This document shows, piece after piece, positions 47,039 to 56,126 of a stretch of 64,000 nt of DNA (within the stretch, counting starts at the first letter, position 1; the number at the start of each line of letters is the position of its first letter). The notes under the pieces were generated by a model. The model had not been told where the DNA came from. It worked only from the letters and a program-made list of their open reading frames with translations, and searched no databases. The position numbers and the translations under genes are program-made. The DNA comes from Anthocerotibacter panamensis C109. GTDB lineage: Bacteria; Cyanobacteriota; Cyanobacteriia; Gloeobacterales; Anthocerotibacteraceae. The DNA is taken from the NCBI RefSeq assembly GCF_018389385.1, contig NZ_CP062698.1:3814667-3878666 (forward strand). The letters are read 5' to 3'.

Positions 47039-47995
47039 ATGGCTTTGGGGATGTTAGTGGATGGTCAATGGGTAAACGAAGAGCGAGACCGGACTCAAAA
47101 AGGTGCGTTCCAGCGCCCCCCGACTCGGTTTCGGCGACGGGTGACTGCCGATGGTTCCAGTGGTTTCCCGGCTCAGGCAGGGCGTTATCACCTCTATGTG
47201 TCCCTGGCCTGCCCCTGGGCGCACCGGACGCTTATTCTGAGAGCCTTGAAAGGGCTGGAGCAGATCATCACCCTCTCGATTGTGGACCCTTTGATGCAGG
47301 ACAACGGCTGGTTTTTCTCGGATGGTCCCGGCTGCATCCCGGACATCGTAAACCACAGCCACTACCTGCGCGAGGTGTACACTAAAGCCGATCCCCACTT
47401 CACCGGACGCGTCACCGTCCCTATCCTCTGGGACCGTGAGACCGGGCAGATCGTCAACAATGAGTCCCGTGAAATCCTACGCATGTTCGATATCGAGTTC
47501 GCTGCCCTTGCCCGTAACCCAGTGGATTTTTATCCTGAGCCCCTCCGCGCCCGGATCGACGAAACGATGGACGCTATCTATGAGCCCATCAATAATGGCG
47601 TCTACCGCTCCGGCTTCGCCACCACGCAGACCGCCTACGAGCAGGCTGTGACCGAACTCTTTACCCACCTCGATCACTGGGAACATGTCCTCAGCCACCA
47701 GCGCTATCTGACGGGTGGACGCATCACGGAAGCCGACTGGTGTATGTTCACAACCCTAGTGCGCTTCGATGCTGTCTACTATAGCCATTTCAAGTGCAAC
47801 CTGAAGCGCATCGTGGATTACCCCAACCTCTGGAATTACCTCAAAGATCTCTATCAGCAGCCTGGGATCCAAGAAACCTGCGACTTCGCCCATATCAAAC
47901 AGCACTACTACCGCAGCCATACCAGCATCAATCCCACAGGGATCGTCCCTCAAGGACCACTGCTCGACTTTGACAAACCCCATAACCGGGGGTAG
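47039..47995 (+). CDS. Glutathionyl-hydroquinone reductase (YqjG/ECM4, xi-class GST)
   Basis: The protein has 318 residues. It has the family pattern GRYHLYVSLACPWAHRTLILRALKGLE with the catalytic cysteine in CPWA. Conserved blocks PILWDRETGQIVNNESREILRMF and YLTGGRITEADWCMFTTLVRFD follow. The enzyme removes glutathione from glutathionyl-hydroquinones, relevant to quinone detoxification in a photosynthetic cell. AAGGAGG lies seven bases before the ATG. It is downstream of the M48 protease. Confidence 0.9.
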   Translation: MALGMLVDGQWVNEERDRTQKGAFQRPPTRFRRRVTADGSSGFPAQAGRYHLYVSLACPWAHRTLILRALKGLEQIITLSIVDPLMQDNGWFFSDGPGCIPDIVNHSHYLREVYTKADPHFTGRVTVPILWDRETGQIVNNESREILRMFDIEFAALARNPVDFYPEPLRARIDETMDAIYEPINNGVYRSGFATTQTAYEQAVTELFTHLDHWEHVLSHQRYLTGGRITEADWCMFTTLVRFDAVYYSHFKCNLKRIVDYPNLWNYLKDLYQQPGIQETCDFAHIKQHYYRSHTSINPTGIVPQGPLLDFDKPHNRG

Positions 47996-48154
47996 CTATC
48001 CGCTTAGAGTACAGCCCAAAATCCCGCTTTTATTGCCCTGTTCACGGGGGTTCTCCTTCCATCCCCTGAGGATCGCCCGTACAATGCGGGTAAACCAGCA
48101 CGTTATCCCCGTTCTGCGTGCCGCCCCACCTGGCCTTTTTGGTAGGAAGTTCCC

Positions 48155-48952
48155 ATGTCCCTCAATCGCATAGATGTCCCAAAATGGCTACCCCAGGCTG
48201 TTCTAGCCGGGGGTGTAGTCTTGATTTTGCTGAGTACCAACCCCTTTCGTTTTGTCGAAAATGGACAGAATTTAGTAGTCTTTTCTTGGTTTGGGGGGGT
48301 CCAATCCACTCCCTTGGAACCCGGATTTCATATCGTTGTCCCTGTGGTCTCAGAGACGATCCCCTTTGATATCAAGACGCAGGCGCTGACCTGGAAAGAC
48401 GGGGATGAAAGTGCCTATGGCCCGCGCCTGATCGCCCTATCCCGAGACGGTCAAGAGATCCGCACTGAAGTGACCCTCAACTACCGGGTATCCGATCCGC
48501 CCAAGGTCTACAGCACCTTGGGTACAGACTATGTAGACCGCGTCGCCCCCATCGTGCGCTCGATCATCGCTTCGGAGACCGCTGGTTTTTCCGCGCAGGA
48601 CCTCTATTCCACCAAGCGCCCTGTCCTCCAAGCACAGACTCGAGAGCGCATCGCCATGGATCTCCAACCCTACGGGATCACGGTCACAGACTTTTTACTG
48701 CGCGATGTAGCCTTTGAGCAGGAGTTTGTATCAGCGATTGAGGCCAAGACTATTGCCGAGAACCAACTCGCCAAAAAATCCTTCGAAATCGATCAAGCCC
48801 GCCAAGAAGCACTGTCCGCTATTTCTCAAGCCAAAGGAGAAGCGGGTCGTCTAGAGGCGAAAGCCGATGCCCTGACCAAAAACCCCGACTACCTCAAGGT
48901 GGTCAAGTCCGGCGTGTTGGGCGATACCCTAGATACCCTCGTGACCAAATAG
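48155..48952 (+). CDS. SPFH/prohibitin-like membrane protein 1
   Basis: The protein has 265 residues with one N-terminal membrane helix (VLAGGVVLILLSTNPF) and a band-7 domain (GVQSTPLEPGFHIVVPVVSETIPFDIKTQAL). A C-terminal coiled coil is rich in charged residues and alanine (IEAKTIAENQLAKKSFEIDQ). SPFH proteins form ring scaffolds in membranes and often regulate proteases. TAGGAAG precedes the ATG. The second SPFH gene follows after 12 bases, so the products probably assemble together. Confidence 0.85.
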   Translation: MSLNRIDVPKWLPQAVLAGGVVLILLSTNPFRFVENGQNLVVFSWFGGVQSTPLEPGFHIVVPVVSETIPFDIKTQALTWKDGDESAYGPRLIALSRDGQEIRTEVTLNYRVSDPPKVYSTLGTDYVDRVAPIVRSIIASETAGFSAQDLYSTKRPVLQAQTRERIAMDLQPYGITVTDFLLRDVAFEQEFVSAIEAKTIAENQLAKKSFEIDQARQEALSAISQAKGEAGRLEAKADALTKNPDYLKVVKSGVLGDTLDTLVTK

Positions 48953-48964
48953 GAGACAAGTCAT

Positions 48965-49903
48965 ATGACTGGCGCGCGCTTACAAAATGTTAAATCTCTG
49001 CTTCCCTTGGGGCTGCTCGGGGTCTTGATCTTACTGGTGCTGTATCATCCTTTCCTCTACATCACCCAACCGGGCAATGCTACGGTCGTCTTCAACGCAT
49101 TCACCGGGCTGCAACAGGGTCGGATTGAGCGACCGGGCTATAGCTTCGTCACGCCGGGAACAGACCGCCCCATCACCTATAACACCCGCACCCGAGTTTA
49201 TCAGTTCACAGACGACGCCAATGCCCCCAACCGGGCAGGCACAGCCTTAGCGGTCAACACCGCAGACGGGCAGGCTTTCACCATGGATGTCTTTATTGCC
49301 CTCAAGCCCAACGAAAACGTCCTCGATATCCTCCATGCTCAAATTGGCGAGAACTACATGGGTACAGTAGTCGTTCCTCTGGTGCGCTCGAAGATCCGTG
49401 ATATCTCGGCAGGCTTTAACTCACAGGACTTTTACCGCAAGGAGCAACGTGCTCAAATTGAAGAGAAAGCCCTCCAACTCATCAATAAAGACCTACCTTT
49501 TCAAGAAGTCAAGGGCGAGCAAGCCCCGCTCATCCTGATGGAGGGAGTCTTTTTGGGTAGCCCGAAATTCCCGCCCGCCCTCAAAAACGCCCTGGAACAG
49601 AAGCAGGTAGCCTCCATCACCGCCCAAACTGCCGGGGTCAAAGCCCAGATCCAGGTCAAGGAAACCGAGCGGCTCTTGATCCTCGCCAAAGCCAATAAGG
49701 AGGCCATCGAACTCAAGGGCAAAGCTGCTGCTCGCAATGCCCAACTTGCAGACCTATTGCTCTTCGAGAAGTTGGAGAACCGGATCGAGCAAGCCCGTCA
49801 GGCAGGCCGTGAAGCTCCGCTCAAGGTTATCCGTATTGAGGGTAATTCCACGGTCTTCCTCAACGTCGATCCACAAAAGGCGGCTGCGCTCACCAATCCC
49901 TGA
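48965..49903 (+). CDS. SPFH/prohibitin-like membrane protein 2
   Basis: The protein has 312 residues with an N-terminal helix (LLPLGLLGVLILLVLYHPF), a band-7 domain (GRIERPGYSFVTPGTDRPITYNTRTR) and a C-terminal helical region with AKANKEAIELKGKAAARNAQ. It is related to its neighbour but not a close duplicate. AGGAGA precedes the ATG. The two-gene arrangement resembles HflK/HflC-type pairs; the M48 protease upstream could be a functional partner, which is inference. Confidence 0.83.
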   Translation: MTGARLQNVKSLLPLGLLGVLILLVLYHPFLYITQPGNATVVFNAFTGLQQGRIERPGYSFVTPGTDRPITYNTRTRVYQFTDDANAPNRAGTALAVNTADGQAFTMDVFIALKPNENVLDILHAQIGENYMGTVVVPLVRSKIRDISAGFNSQDFYRKEQRAQIEEKALQLINKDLPFQEVKGEQAPLILMEGVFLGSPKFPPALKNALEQKQVASITAQTAGVKAQIQVKETERLLILAKANKEAIELKGKAAARNAQLADLLLFEKLENRIEQARQAGREAPLKVIRIEGNSTVFLNVDPQKAAALTNP

Positions 49904-49911
49904 AATGCCCT

Positions 49912-49935
49912 GGGCGGGAATATCCTAGCCCGCCC
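49912..49935 (+). terminator. GC-rich hairpin after the SPFH pair
   Basis: GGGCGGG (49912-49918) pairs with CCCGCCC (49929-49935) around a 10-base loop, starting nine bases after the SPFH stop. No T run follows, so it may stabilise or partly terminate the transcript. Confidence 0.4.
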
Positions 49936-50068
49936 GTGCTCTAGGACACCGCGAAAACCTTGGTTGACTTTCTCCGTGAATACCATTAGCATTGTTTGTA
50001 AATTTTGAGTTAAAAAAACAGGGATTCATCACCTGCTGCTCGAAAAACTCTAGTTGGTGTGAGGGAAA

Positions 50069-50731
50069 ATGCTGAGACGTGCTCCGTTACTTTTAACTTT
50101 AGCCTTGCTGGCTCCGGTGGGTGCTGCTCATGCCGTTACCCTAACTTTTACTGCCTCACAGCCTCAGACACCGACTGAGTTCTCTGTACCGCTCAGCGTA
50201 CAACGGTTTGACCCGACCCTCGGCATCCTTAATAGCGTGACGGTCTCTTTCTCCAGCAGTATATTCGCTGACTTGGCGTTGACCAACAATGCTACTACCT
50301 CACAGACTTTTAGTGTTGATGCTTTTGTTCGCCTAACTTTAGCTGGGCCGGGGCTCTCACCCAATTTGGTGTCTACCCCCACCGCTTCGACCGGAGATAT
50401 AACGCTTGGTTCTGGCGGCTCGACCTTGGTTCAAGGTATTACTGCAAATGCATTTGCCTCCCGTAACGTAGCCTCTCCCCTATTTGGTGCTTTCATAGGA
50501 ACCGGAAACCTTAACTACACGCTTTCTACCCTGGCTGGAACGACGATTTTCGGGGGTGGGGGGCAGATTGTTGCAGCCCAATCGACTACCGCAGGTGGTT
50601 TGCTGACGGTGGTCTATGATTTTACCCCTACCAACGTTCCTGAACCGGCAACTATCTTTGGTACGCTAGCCTTCGGTGCTTTCGGATTTGCTTCAAGGAA
50701 GCGCTTGGGTAAGAACAACGCAAACCTCTAG
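50069..50731 (+). CDS. PEP-CTERM sorting-domain protein
   Basis: The protein has 220 residues. It begins with a signal peptide (LRRAPLLLTLALLAPVGAAHA). The C-terminus has VPEPATIFGTLAFGAFGFASRKR: the PEP motif, a membrane segment and a basic tail, the signature for exosortase-type sorting. The middle is serine/threonine-rich and beta-type, consistent with a secreted surface protein. No exosortase gene is in the window. GTGAGGG precedes the ATG. Confidence 0.88.
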   Translation: MLRRAPLLLTLALLAPVGAAHAVTLTFTASQPQTPTEFSVPLSVQRFDPTLGILNSVTVSFSSSIFADLALTNNATTSQTFSVDAFVRLTLAGPGLSPNLVSTPTASTGDITLGSGGSTLVQGITANAFASRNVASPLFGAFIGTGNLNYTLSTLAGTTIFGGGGQIVAAQSTTAGGLLTVVYDFTPTNVPEPATIFGTLAFGAFGFASRKRLGKNNANL

Positions 50732-50787
50732 CCTGCTTCTCAAGACCGATAACTAAGGGCTTGCTCGAAAGAGTGAGCCCTTTAAAA

Positions 50788-51336
50788 TTAGAGGTCCCTG
50801 CTACCTAGATCCGGTTCTGTATGCTCGACAAGGGGGCGATGGAGGACAAGCCGCAAGGTGGTGACGTTCCCCTGACGGCGACTTTGACTGAGATGGTGCA
50901 CTAATTGCTCGATCAACCCCTGGTTCGCTGCGTCAAGACCCGTGCTATCTAACAAGTCCCGTAGGCTCAATTCCAGGTCGCGAGGGTCTAGCCCTTCATC
51001 GAGAGCCAAGAGCCAACGCCCGCCATGGGGCACCAGATTTATGCCAGGAATATGTTCGAGCAATGGATTCGGGAGGGAAAACGCCCACTGTCCGCCACGG
51101 ATAACCACCGGTAGAAGCCCCTGACTGACCTCAGTATCTTCCGGTAAAAGCCCCACCCCGGCACTGAGTTTGACGATAGCGGTGGCTAGATGGTCGTCGA
51201 TGGTCTTTAACTGCTGGACCACTTGGGTAGGCAGCGTGACATAAAAATTATGCGTCGGACCCTCAAACTTGCGCGGTCGCCCGGTTTTACTCTGTTTTTT
51301 GTCCTTGTCAGGAGTGGGTTTTTCTTTTTTGGGCAT
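50788..51336 (-). CDS. Putative DNA-binding protein with basic N-terminus
   Basis: The product has about 182 residues from the ATG at 51336; an upstream ATG at 51399 would add 21. The N-terminus is lysine-rich and includes SKTGRPRKFEGPTHNFYVTLPTQVVQQLKTI, which resembles the AT-hook/ribbon-helix-helix start of small regulators. The C-terminal half is leucine-rich with an unknown fold. Neither start has a good ribosome-binding site. Function is not assigned. Confidence 0.5.
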   Translation of the reverse strand: MPKKEKPTPDKDKKQSKTGRPRKFEGPTHNFYVTLPTQVVQQLKTIDDHLATAIVKLSAGVGLLPEDTEVSQGLLPVVIRGGQWAFSLPNPLLEHIPGINLVPHGGRWLLALDEGLDPRDLELSLRDLLDSTGLDAANQGLIEQLVHHLSQSRRQGNVTTLRLVLHRPLVEHTEPDLGSRDL

Positions 51337-51413
51337 GGGAGGTGGCAGAACACAGGACTCGCTAGTTATTATCCCTGAGAAGGACCCTCCGTATGGCATT
51401 GGTTCAATAGATC

Positions 51414-51728
51414 ATGGGTCCAACAAAGAAAAGTAGCGCTCGTTACTTTTCTGTTAAAATTCCTAAAAACTTGTATTTTCCTAGGAAAATTTCTATGATA
51501 GAGACCAAGATTTCAGGTGTCTCCATGTATTCTCACCTGCTCCTCTCAGACCATGCCGTTGAAGTTCGCTTCGGCCCTATTTTCCAACGTTTTCCGCGCA
51601 CCGGTTTGGGAATCATGAGAGCAGCGAATTACGTCATGACGTTTGGACGGCCCGTTCAGTTTTGGTCAGGGGACCGACAGTTGCAAAATCTCACCGCCTT
51701 CTTACAAGAAATGGAGGTCCACGGATGA
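51414..51728 (+). CDS. Hypothetical small protein
   Basis: The open frame has 104 codons; later ATGs at 51495 and 51522 are equally possible starts. The conserved-looking part is LLLSDHAVEVRFGPIFQRFPRTGLGIMRAANYVMTFGRPVQFWSGD. No family is recognised. It overlaps the next gene by four bases (ATGA), which supports translation of both. It is divergent from the basic regulator-like gene. Confidence 0.45.
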   Translation: MGPTKKSSARYFSVKIPKNLYFPRKISMIETKISGVSMYSHLLLSDHAVEVRFGPIFQRFPRTGLGIMRAANYVMTFGRPVQFWSGDRQLQNLTAFLQEMEVHG

Positions 51729-51922
51729 ATCACGCCCATCTATCCTCGTCCCAGCCCCATAATAAATCCCGCGTCGAAGTCCTCTATGGCCCCTGGCATG
51801 GGCAGCAAGGTATCCTTCAGACCCCGCTCACGGCTGGAGAGTGGCTGGTCCGTCTACTCCAAGAGGACCAAGACGGCGAAATCCTGCTCGCGCTGGACCG
51901 TTGTCAATTTCGTCCTATCTAA
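51725..51922 (+). CDS. Hypothetical small protein coupled to its upstream neighbour
   Basis: The product has 65 residues (VEVLYGPWHGQQGILQTPLTAGEWLVRLL). The ATG overlaps the previous stop as ATGA, so it is translationally coupled. GGAG near 51713 may help initiation. I do not recognise it. Confidence 0.45.
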   Translation: MNHAHLSSSQPHNKSRVEVLYGPWHGQQGILQTPLTAGEWLVRLLQEDQDGEILLALDRCQFRPI

Positions 51923-51963
51923 ACTTCCCTATACTTGGGGTCGATTGCCAATCGCATTAGGGC

Positions 51964-52977
51964 TTAGGGGTGCAGACGTTCCGTAGCTTGTTGGACTGCC
52001 GGAGGTGGGTTGGTCGGAGCGGAGGATTGAACTACCAGCGCTGAACAAGGGGCATGGTGTAAGGCATAGTTGCTGACACTACCCAAGAAAAGTTCCTGAA
52101 AGCCGGAGCGACCCCGATGGCCCAAGACCATGAGCCTGCAATCTCGTTCGCGAGCCAAGGCACAGAGGGTCGGACCGGGACTCCCCAACTCCTGCACCAT
52201 TTCTGCCACTACACCCCGGTCTGTGGCCTCAGCCAGATGGGTACGCAAAAGGGTCCATCCCTGCTCTTCGTAGTCTTTCCACGCCTGTTCGTAGCGCTCT
52301 AGCAGTTCGGGGCTGGCGGGATAGTACTCCATCAGGGGCGCAACAGGCATTGCGGGGCTCTCCTCTTCCTCTCCACAAAGCACATGCGTCAACAGCAAAG
52401 GAGCCTGGGTCAAACCGGCTAACTCCAGGGCGGTCGCAAAGACCTGAGCGCTGGAGGTAGAATGGTCTAAGCCTACTAAAATCCGCTCTGCCCCTCCAGT
52501 AAAAAGGGCGTCATGGGTGACCAGAACGGAGCAGGGAGCATGATGCAGCACGTAGTTGCTGACACTGCCCAAAAAGAATTCCTGGAGCCCCGAACGCCCC
52601 CGACGGCCCATAAAAATTAGGTCCGCGCCCCAAGTAGTGGCAGTTTCACAGATGCGGCGACCAGGACTGCCCATGCTCTGGGTATATTCGGCTTTCGCCC
52701 CAAGGCTGCGAGCGCGGTCAGTATAGGCGGTCAGCAGCTTTAGCCCGTGGTTTTCAAAAGCAGTCCACTGCTCTTTATAAGCCTCCAGGGTATCGGGTAC
52801 CGGGTAGGCATTCAGGGTGGAGAACACGGGCAGATGGGGACTGCCTTCTTCTTCAGCAGACAGGACATGGAGGAGCAGCAATTGACCCCCAGTCAGCTTA
52901 ACTAGTGACAGAGCGCTCTCAAACACCTGCTGTCCCGTTGCTGATTGGTCTAGTGCCACCAGGATTTTGTGAAACAT
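51964..52977 (-). CDS. Tandem universal stress protein (two Usp domains)
   Basis: The protein has 337 residues. Domain 1 (about 1-150) starts FHKILVALDQSATGQQVFESA and has GRRGRSGLQEFFLGSVSNYVLHHAPCSVLV, the ATP-binding GxxG-S/N motif. Domain 2 (about 165-315) repeats the pattern with RILVGLDHSTSSAQVFATA and GHRGRSGFQELFLGSVSNYALHHAPCSALVV. The near-identical motifs show an internal duplication. CAGGAGG lies before the ATG. One copy of a dispersed 16-bp motif is 79 bases upstream of the start. Confidence 0.93.
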   Translation of the reverse strand: MFHKILVALDQSATGQQVFESALSLVKLTGGQLLLLHVLSAEEEGSPHLPVFSTLNAYPVPDTLEAYKEQWTAFENHGLKLLTAYTDRARSLGAKAEYTQSMGSPGRRICETATTWGADLIFMGRRGRSGLQEFFLGSVSNYVLHHAPCSVLVTHDALFTGGAERILVGLDHSTSSAQVFATALELAGLTQAPLLLTHVLCGEEEESPAMPVAPLMEYYPASPELLERYEQAWKDYEEQGWTLLRTHLAEATDRGVVAEMVQELGSPGPTLCALARERDCRLMVLGHRGRSGFQELFLGSVSNYALHHAPCSALVVQSSAPTNPPPAVQQATERLHP

Positions 52978-53056
52978 ACGGGCCTCCTGAGGTAAAACGG
53001 GCGGATGCCTACCGGTCTGTCATCGCCCTACCTAGGACTTAGCTTAGTGTGCAAAG

Positions 53057-53073
53057 GTGAAAAACTTGGGAAC
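53057..53073 (-). repeat. Dispersed motif, copy A (upstream of usp)
   Basis: The plus strand reads GTGAAAAACTTGGGAAC. In the direction of the leftward gene it reads GTTCCCAAGTTTTTCAC. Copies also lie at 55562, 55999 and 58193. Copies A and D are similar over about 25 bases. Confidence 0.75.
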
Positions 53074-53091
53074 CTACGGATACGTTACTTC

Positions 53092-53307
53092 TTAGCTCAA
53101 ACTATAGGGGCAATAGCCCAGACCATGGGCGAATCGCTGACAGAAAACCTCCAGATCTTCGAGGTTGACCTCCCCGTGACTGACGATGGGAAGTTGGTCT
53201 TCCTGCATCACCTGGACTGGGTCCATACCCAGATCCAAATGGAGAAACAGGCGCTGTAGCCGAGTTGTACAGACAGCGGGGCCGCTATATTCCTGGACTA
53301 GAGCCAT
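53092..53307 (-). CDS. Doubtful small open frame
   Basis: The 71-codon frame reads LQRLFLHLDLGMDPVQVMQEDQLPIVSHGEVNLEDLEVF and lies between two leftward genes. An overlapping rightward frame of 84 codons (53005-53259) is also open, so at most one is real. I favour the leftward one for strand and composition. It has no recognisable domain. Confidence 0.25.
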   Translation of the reverse strand: MALVQEYSGPAVCTTRLQRLFLHLDLGMDPVQVMQEDQLPIVSHGEVNLEDLEVFCQRFAHGLGYCPYSLS

Positions 53308-53383
53308 ATGACTGAGCGCTCACCGGGTCCGAGTCAGCAGTGTCGCCCATGGGCGAACAGAAACGTGTCACTCCAGGATCTCG

Positions 53384-55150
53384 CTACCGGCGCAGCAGGC
53401 GGGTACGCTCCAGGCGATTTAGGATGCGCATGGCTAGATCTGGCCCGGTCACTGGCTTGCTCACCAGATCGTCTGCCCCGCCTGCAAACACCCGTTGGAC
53501 CGTATCGGCATCGGTATGGGCCGTCAGAAACAGGACCGGCAGGCTCTGCCATCGCGGGTCATTACGCACGACGCGGCACAGGTCAATCCCGCCTAAGTGG
53601 GGCATTTCCACATCCAGGACGAGCAGGTCGGGGGTAAATTCCTCCAGCACCTTCCAGAAGCGCAGCGAGTCTGAGAGGGTGGCAAGCTTGAGCCCCCAAG
53701 GCTCTAACAAAGTCCGCAGCATGGCCAAAAGCTCTGTATCATCATCTAAGATCAGGACTCGATATGGAGTGCGAGCGGGGGGTAAGGCCTGCTCCACGGT
53801 CTTCAGGATCTCGGCGACCGCTGCTGGTTTCTGGATCAAGGCGCGGCTGCCGAGGCGGGTGACCTCCACGCGCTGAGCCAAATCCTGGTGGTCGGTCAAA
53901 ACTACGACCGGGACTATAGGGGTGGCTGTCGCTAATTCCGCCAGGAGGGCTAACGCTTCACCCATGTCGCCTGTTGGCTCGCTGAGGTCGAGCAGGACGA
54001 TATCGGGGCGTTGTTGCATAGCCCGCGCTTGGGCACTGCTCGGGCAAGATTCCCACACGCGCTGCGAGTCTGCTATACCCAAGTTGGCGACCAACTCCAG
54101 ATCCGGGGTGACAGCCAAGACCCGCGGACAGCGGGGCGGTAGGGTCGGGTCGGGGGCGGGGGTCGTCCGCTCCACTTCCCGCCGTAGAGCCACCACCAGT
54201 TCTGTGAAGTGCAATAGCTGCTCCCGGTCCTGAATTGGGTCTTGGATCTGTTCTTCGATCTGACGGGCCAGACGGGTCCCCTCATGCAGCCCGAAGGTGC
54301 CCAGTAGCCCCGCGAGTTTGTGGGCTTCCTGCCCAGCCTGTTGGCGCAAGGCTGGGATGAGCGTGCCCCCCAGTAGCGCATGGTTGGCTGCCTCCAGGAC
54401 GCCCACCCGGTCTAGGACACCCGCCTGAAAGCGCTCCCAAGCTCCTGCCAAGGCCGGGGGCGGTTCTGGGATAAGATCTGGGGGTTTGAGGCGGTACCCC
54501 AAGCCATAGACTGTTTCGATTATGTCGCTAGGTGCGCTCACCGCCTTGAGCTTCTGCCGGATGCCCTTGATATGGGCCTTGACAGTATCTTCTGTCGGAA
54601 GTTCTTCGTAGGACCAGAGGTGGTCGAGAATACAGCCGCGGCTGAAGACCCGGCGAGGATGGCGCAAAAACAATTCCAGCAGGCTATATTCCTTGGGACT
54701 CAAAAGAAGGGGTTTGCCTGCATAAGATACCTTACAAGTCCCAGGGTCGAGGCGGAGTGCCTCCCAGGCCAAAACGGGTGGCAGGGCTTGCCCCCCCCGA
54801 CGCAACAGAGCCCGGAGGCGGGCGGTCAGCTCGCCTAGATCCAAGGGCTTGATCATATAGTCGTCCGCCCCTGCATCCAGTCCCAAAATCTTGTCCGTAG
54901 CGCTATCCCGAGCCGTCAGCAGGAGAACCGGCATCTGATAGCCTTGGTCGCGCAATCTCCGACACAGGCTGATCCCGTCTACCGTGGGCAACAAGACGTC
55001 CAGAAGCACTAAGTCATAGGAGGTAGTCTCGATGAAATCCCACGCTTCTTGACCGTCGTTGACCATATCCACCAAGTAGCGCTGCGCAGCGAGCGTCTTA
55101 GCCAACAGCCCGACCATCTGTTCATCGTTGTCGGCCAGCAGAATTCTCAT
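53384..55150 (-). CDS. Multidomain response regulator: REC-wHTH-Hpt-REC-REC
   Basis: The protein has 588 residues. Domain 1 (about 1-120) is a receiver with LLADNDEQ, DLVLLDVLLP and the lysine in MIKPLDLGE. Domain 2 (about 130-225) is an OmpR-type winged helix (LLSPKEYSLLELFLRHPRRVFSR). Domain 3 (about 240-330) is an Hpt module with HKLAGLLGTFGL. Domain 4 (about 345-455) is receiver-like with VLLDLSEP but lacks the N-terminal acidic pair. Domain 5 (about 465-585) is a full receiver (ILDDDTELL, LLVLDVEMPHLGG, LVSKPVTG). No histidine kinase is adjacent. The ATG at 55150 begins the receiver fold; an upstream TTG at 55171 is an alternative. Confidence 0.88.
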   Translation of the reverse strand: MRILLADNDEQMVGLLAKTLAAQRYLVDMVNDGQEAWDFIETTSYDLVLLDVLLPTVDGISLCRRLRDQGYQMPVLLLTARDSATDKILGLDAGADDYMIKPLDLGELTARLRALLRRGGQALPPVLAWEALRLDPGTCKVSYAGKPLLLSPKEYSLLELFLRHPRRVFSRGCILDHLWSYEELPTEDTVKAHIKGIRQKLKAVSAPSDIIETVYGLGYRLKPPDLIPEPPPALAGAWERFQAGVLDRVGVLEAANHALLGGTLIPALRQQAGQEAHKLAGLLGTFGLHEGTRLARQIEEQIQDPIQDREQLLHFTELVVALRREVERTTPAPDPTLPPRCPRVLAVTPDLELVANLGIADSQRVWESCPSSAQARAMQQRPDIVLLDLSEPTGDMGEALALLAELATATPIVPVVVLTDHQDLAQRVEVTRLGSRALIQKPAAVAEILKTVEQALPPARTPYRVLILDDDTELLAMLRTLLEPWGLKLATLSDSLRFWKVLEEFTPDLLVLDVEMPHLGGIDLCRVVRNDPRWQSLPVLFLTAHTDADTVQRVFAGGADDLVSKPVTGPDLAMRILNRLERTRLLRR

Positions 55151-55583
55151 AGGAGTCAGACACTTCCTCAACCCCTATAGAAGAAGCGCCTACTTCTATT
55201 AAACAAGACCCCAGACGCCCTGAGCACGCAGCGAGGCACCCAAGATCCTAGCGCTACCGGACCTTCAGCCAAACCAATGGGAGATAAAACTGACATCCGT
55301 CCCGTGGAGGGCAAGAGACCATTCGCAGATATATTCTCCAGCGCAATCTTTCTCTGTTGGCGGGCTCCCTGGTAGGCAACGCTTGGGTCCAGCCTTACGC
55401 AAAGCGTGGGTGGGTCCAGCCTTACGCAAAGCATGGGATTTTGGGGCCGTCAGACGGCGGTTTGAGGTAAGGTGTTGGGCCATGTCAATAACTCCGCTGG
55501 CGCTTGCCTGCACGAACTGGGTCTGCAATCCGATTGCTTACTGTGACGGTACCATCAGAATGTGAAAAACTCGGGAAGTGCCC
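55151..55583. other. Non-coding region upstream of the response regulator, with a 27-bp tandem duplication
   Basis: GGGTCCAGCCTTACGCAAAG occurs at 55385 and again at 55412, a 27-base period with nearly identical flanks. The region also contains dispersed motif copy B. Frames here are shadows of the repeats. It must contain the promoter of the leftward response regulator; none was clear. Confidence 0.55.
55562..55577 (-). repeat. Dispersed motif, copy B
   Basis: The plus strand reads GTGAAAAACTCGGGAA. It lies just after the ComFB-like gene and about 410 bases upstream of the response regulator. Confidence 0.7.
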
Positions 55584-55928
55584 CTACCCGAACCAACTCG
55601 TGGGAGGCGAACAGACCTCTCCAGGTACACAGTGCTCAATCCAATCAGAATTCAGTACCAAAAGCCGCTCCACCCCTTCACGGATGGTGGCGTGCAGAGC
55701 ATATTGGTTTTCAGCGGCGCAGGCGTGGCTATCGGCTCTTTCGGGATTATCCGTCTCCACGGCTACAAAGGTATTGGGGATATGACTCAGGACAAAAGCT
55801 ATCAACTCCTGGCGCATATCTGGGTTAGCAAAGGCTCCTTGGGCAGGACGCTGGGGATACGTTTGCAGGACTTTGTCAATCTCGCGTTTCACCAAGGGCA
55901 GGGTGAGGTTAATTAGTTGCTTGCTCAC
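55584..55928 (-). CDS. ComFB/CdgR-family protein
   Basis: The product has 114 residues from a GTG at 55928 that follows GGGAG by seven bases. A longer frame from an ATG at 56033 adds 35 residues unlike the family. The sequence SKQLINLTLPLVKREIDKVL and DMRQELIAFVLSHIPNTFVAVE fits the late-competence ComFB fold. In cyanobacteria ComFB-type proteins (CdgR) bind cyclic di-GMP and influence cell size, motility or competence. A copy of the 16-bp motif lies 70 bases upstream of this start. Confidence 0.72.
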   Translation of the reverse strand: MSKQLINLTLPLVKREIDKVLQTYPQRPAQGAFANPDMRQELIAFVLSHIPNTFVAVETDNPERADSHACAAENQYALHATIREGVERLLVLNSDWIEHCVPGEVCSPPTSWFG

Positions 55929-55998
55929 GGTAGACTCCCTCCAACCACGATCGGAGTAGCTGGCACTTCTTCCCACGTCTTGAGCGTAGATCCAGAGC

Positions 55999-56015
55999 GT
56001 GAAAAACTCGGGAAC
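55999..56015 (-). repeat. Dispersed motif, copy C (upstream of the ComFB-like gene)
   Basis: The plus strand reads GTGAAAAACTCGGGAAC. It is 70 bases before the proposed GTG start of the leftward gene. Confidence 0.75.
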
Positions 56016-56126
56016 CTGGATTCTCTCCTCCATGTCCTGTGGAGCCGTAGATCAAATTTGTTTTAGGAGCGCTTGAATAATTGAGCTACGCTTCTTGTGC
56101 GGGGGCTGATCGACAGGAGAAAAAAT

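Noticed and set aside
53005-53259. 84-codon plus-strand frame between usp and the response regulator
   Set aside because: It overlaps an opposite frame, contains a dispersed motif copy and has no recognisable domain.
55562-55916. Plus-strand frames opposite the ComFB-like gene
   Set aside because: The minus strand encodes a recognisable ComFB fold with a good ribosome-binding site.
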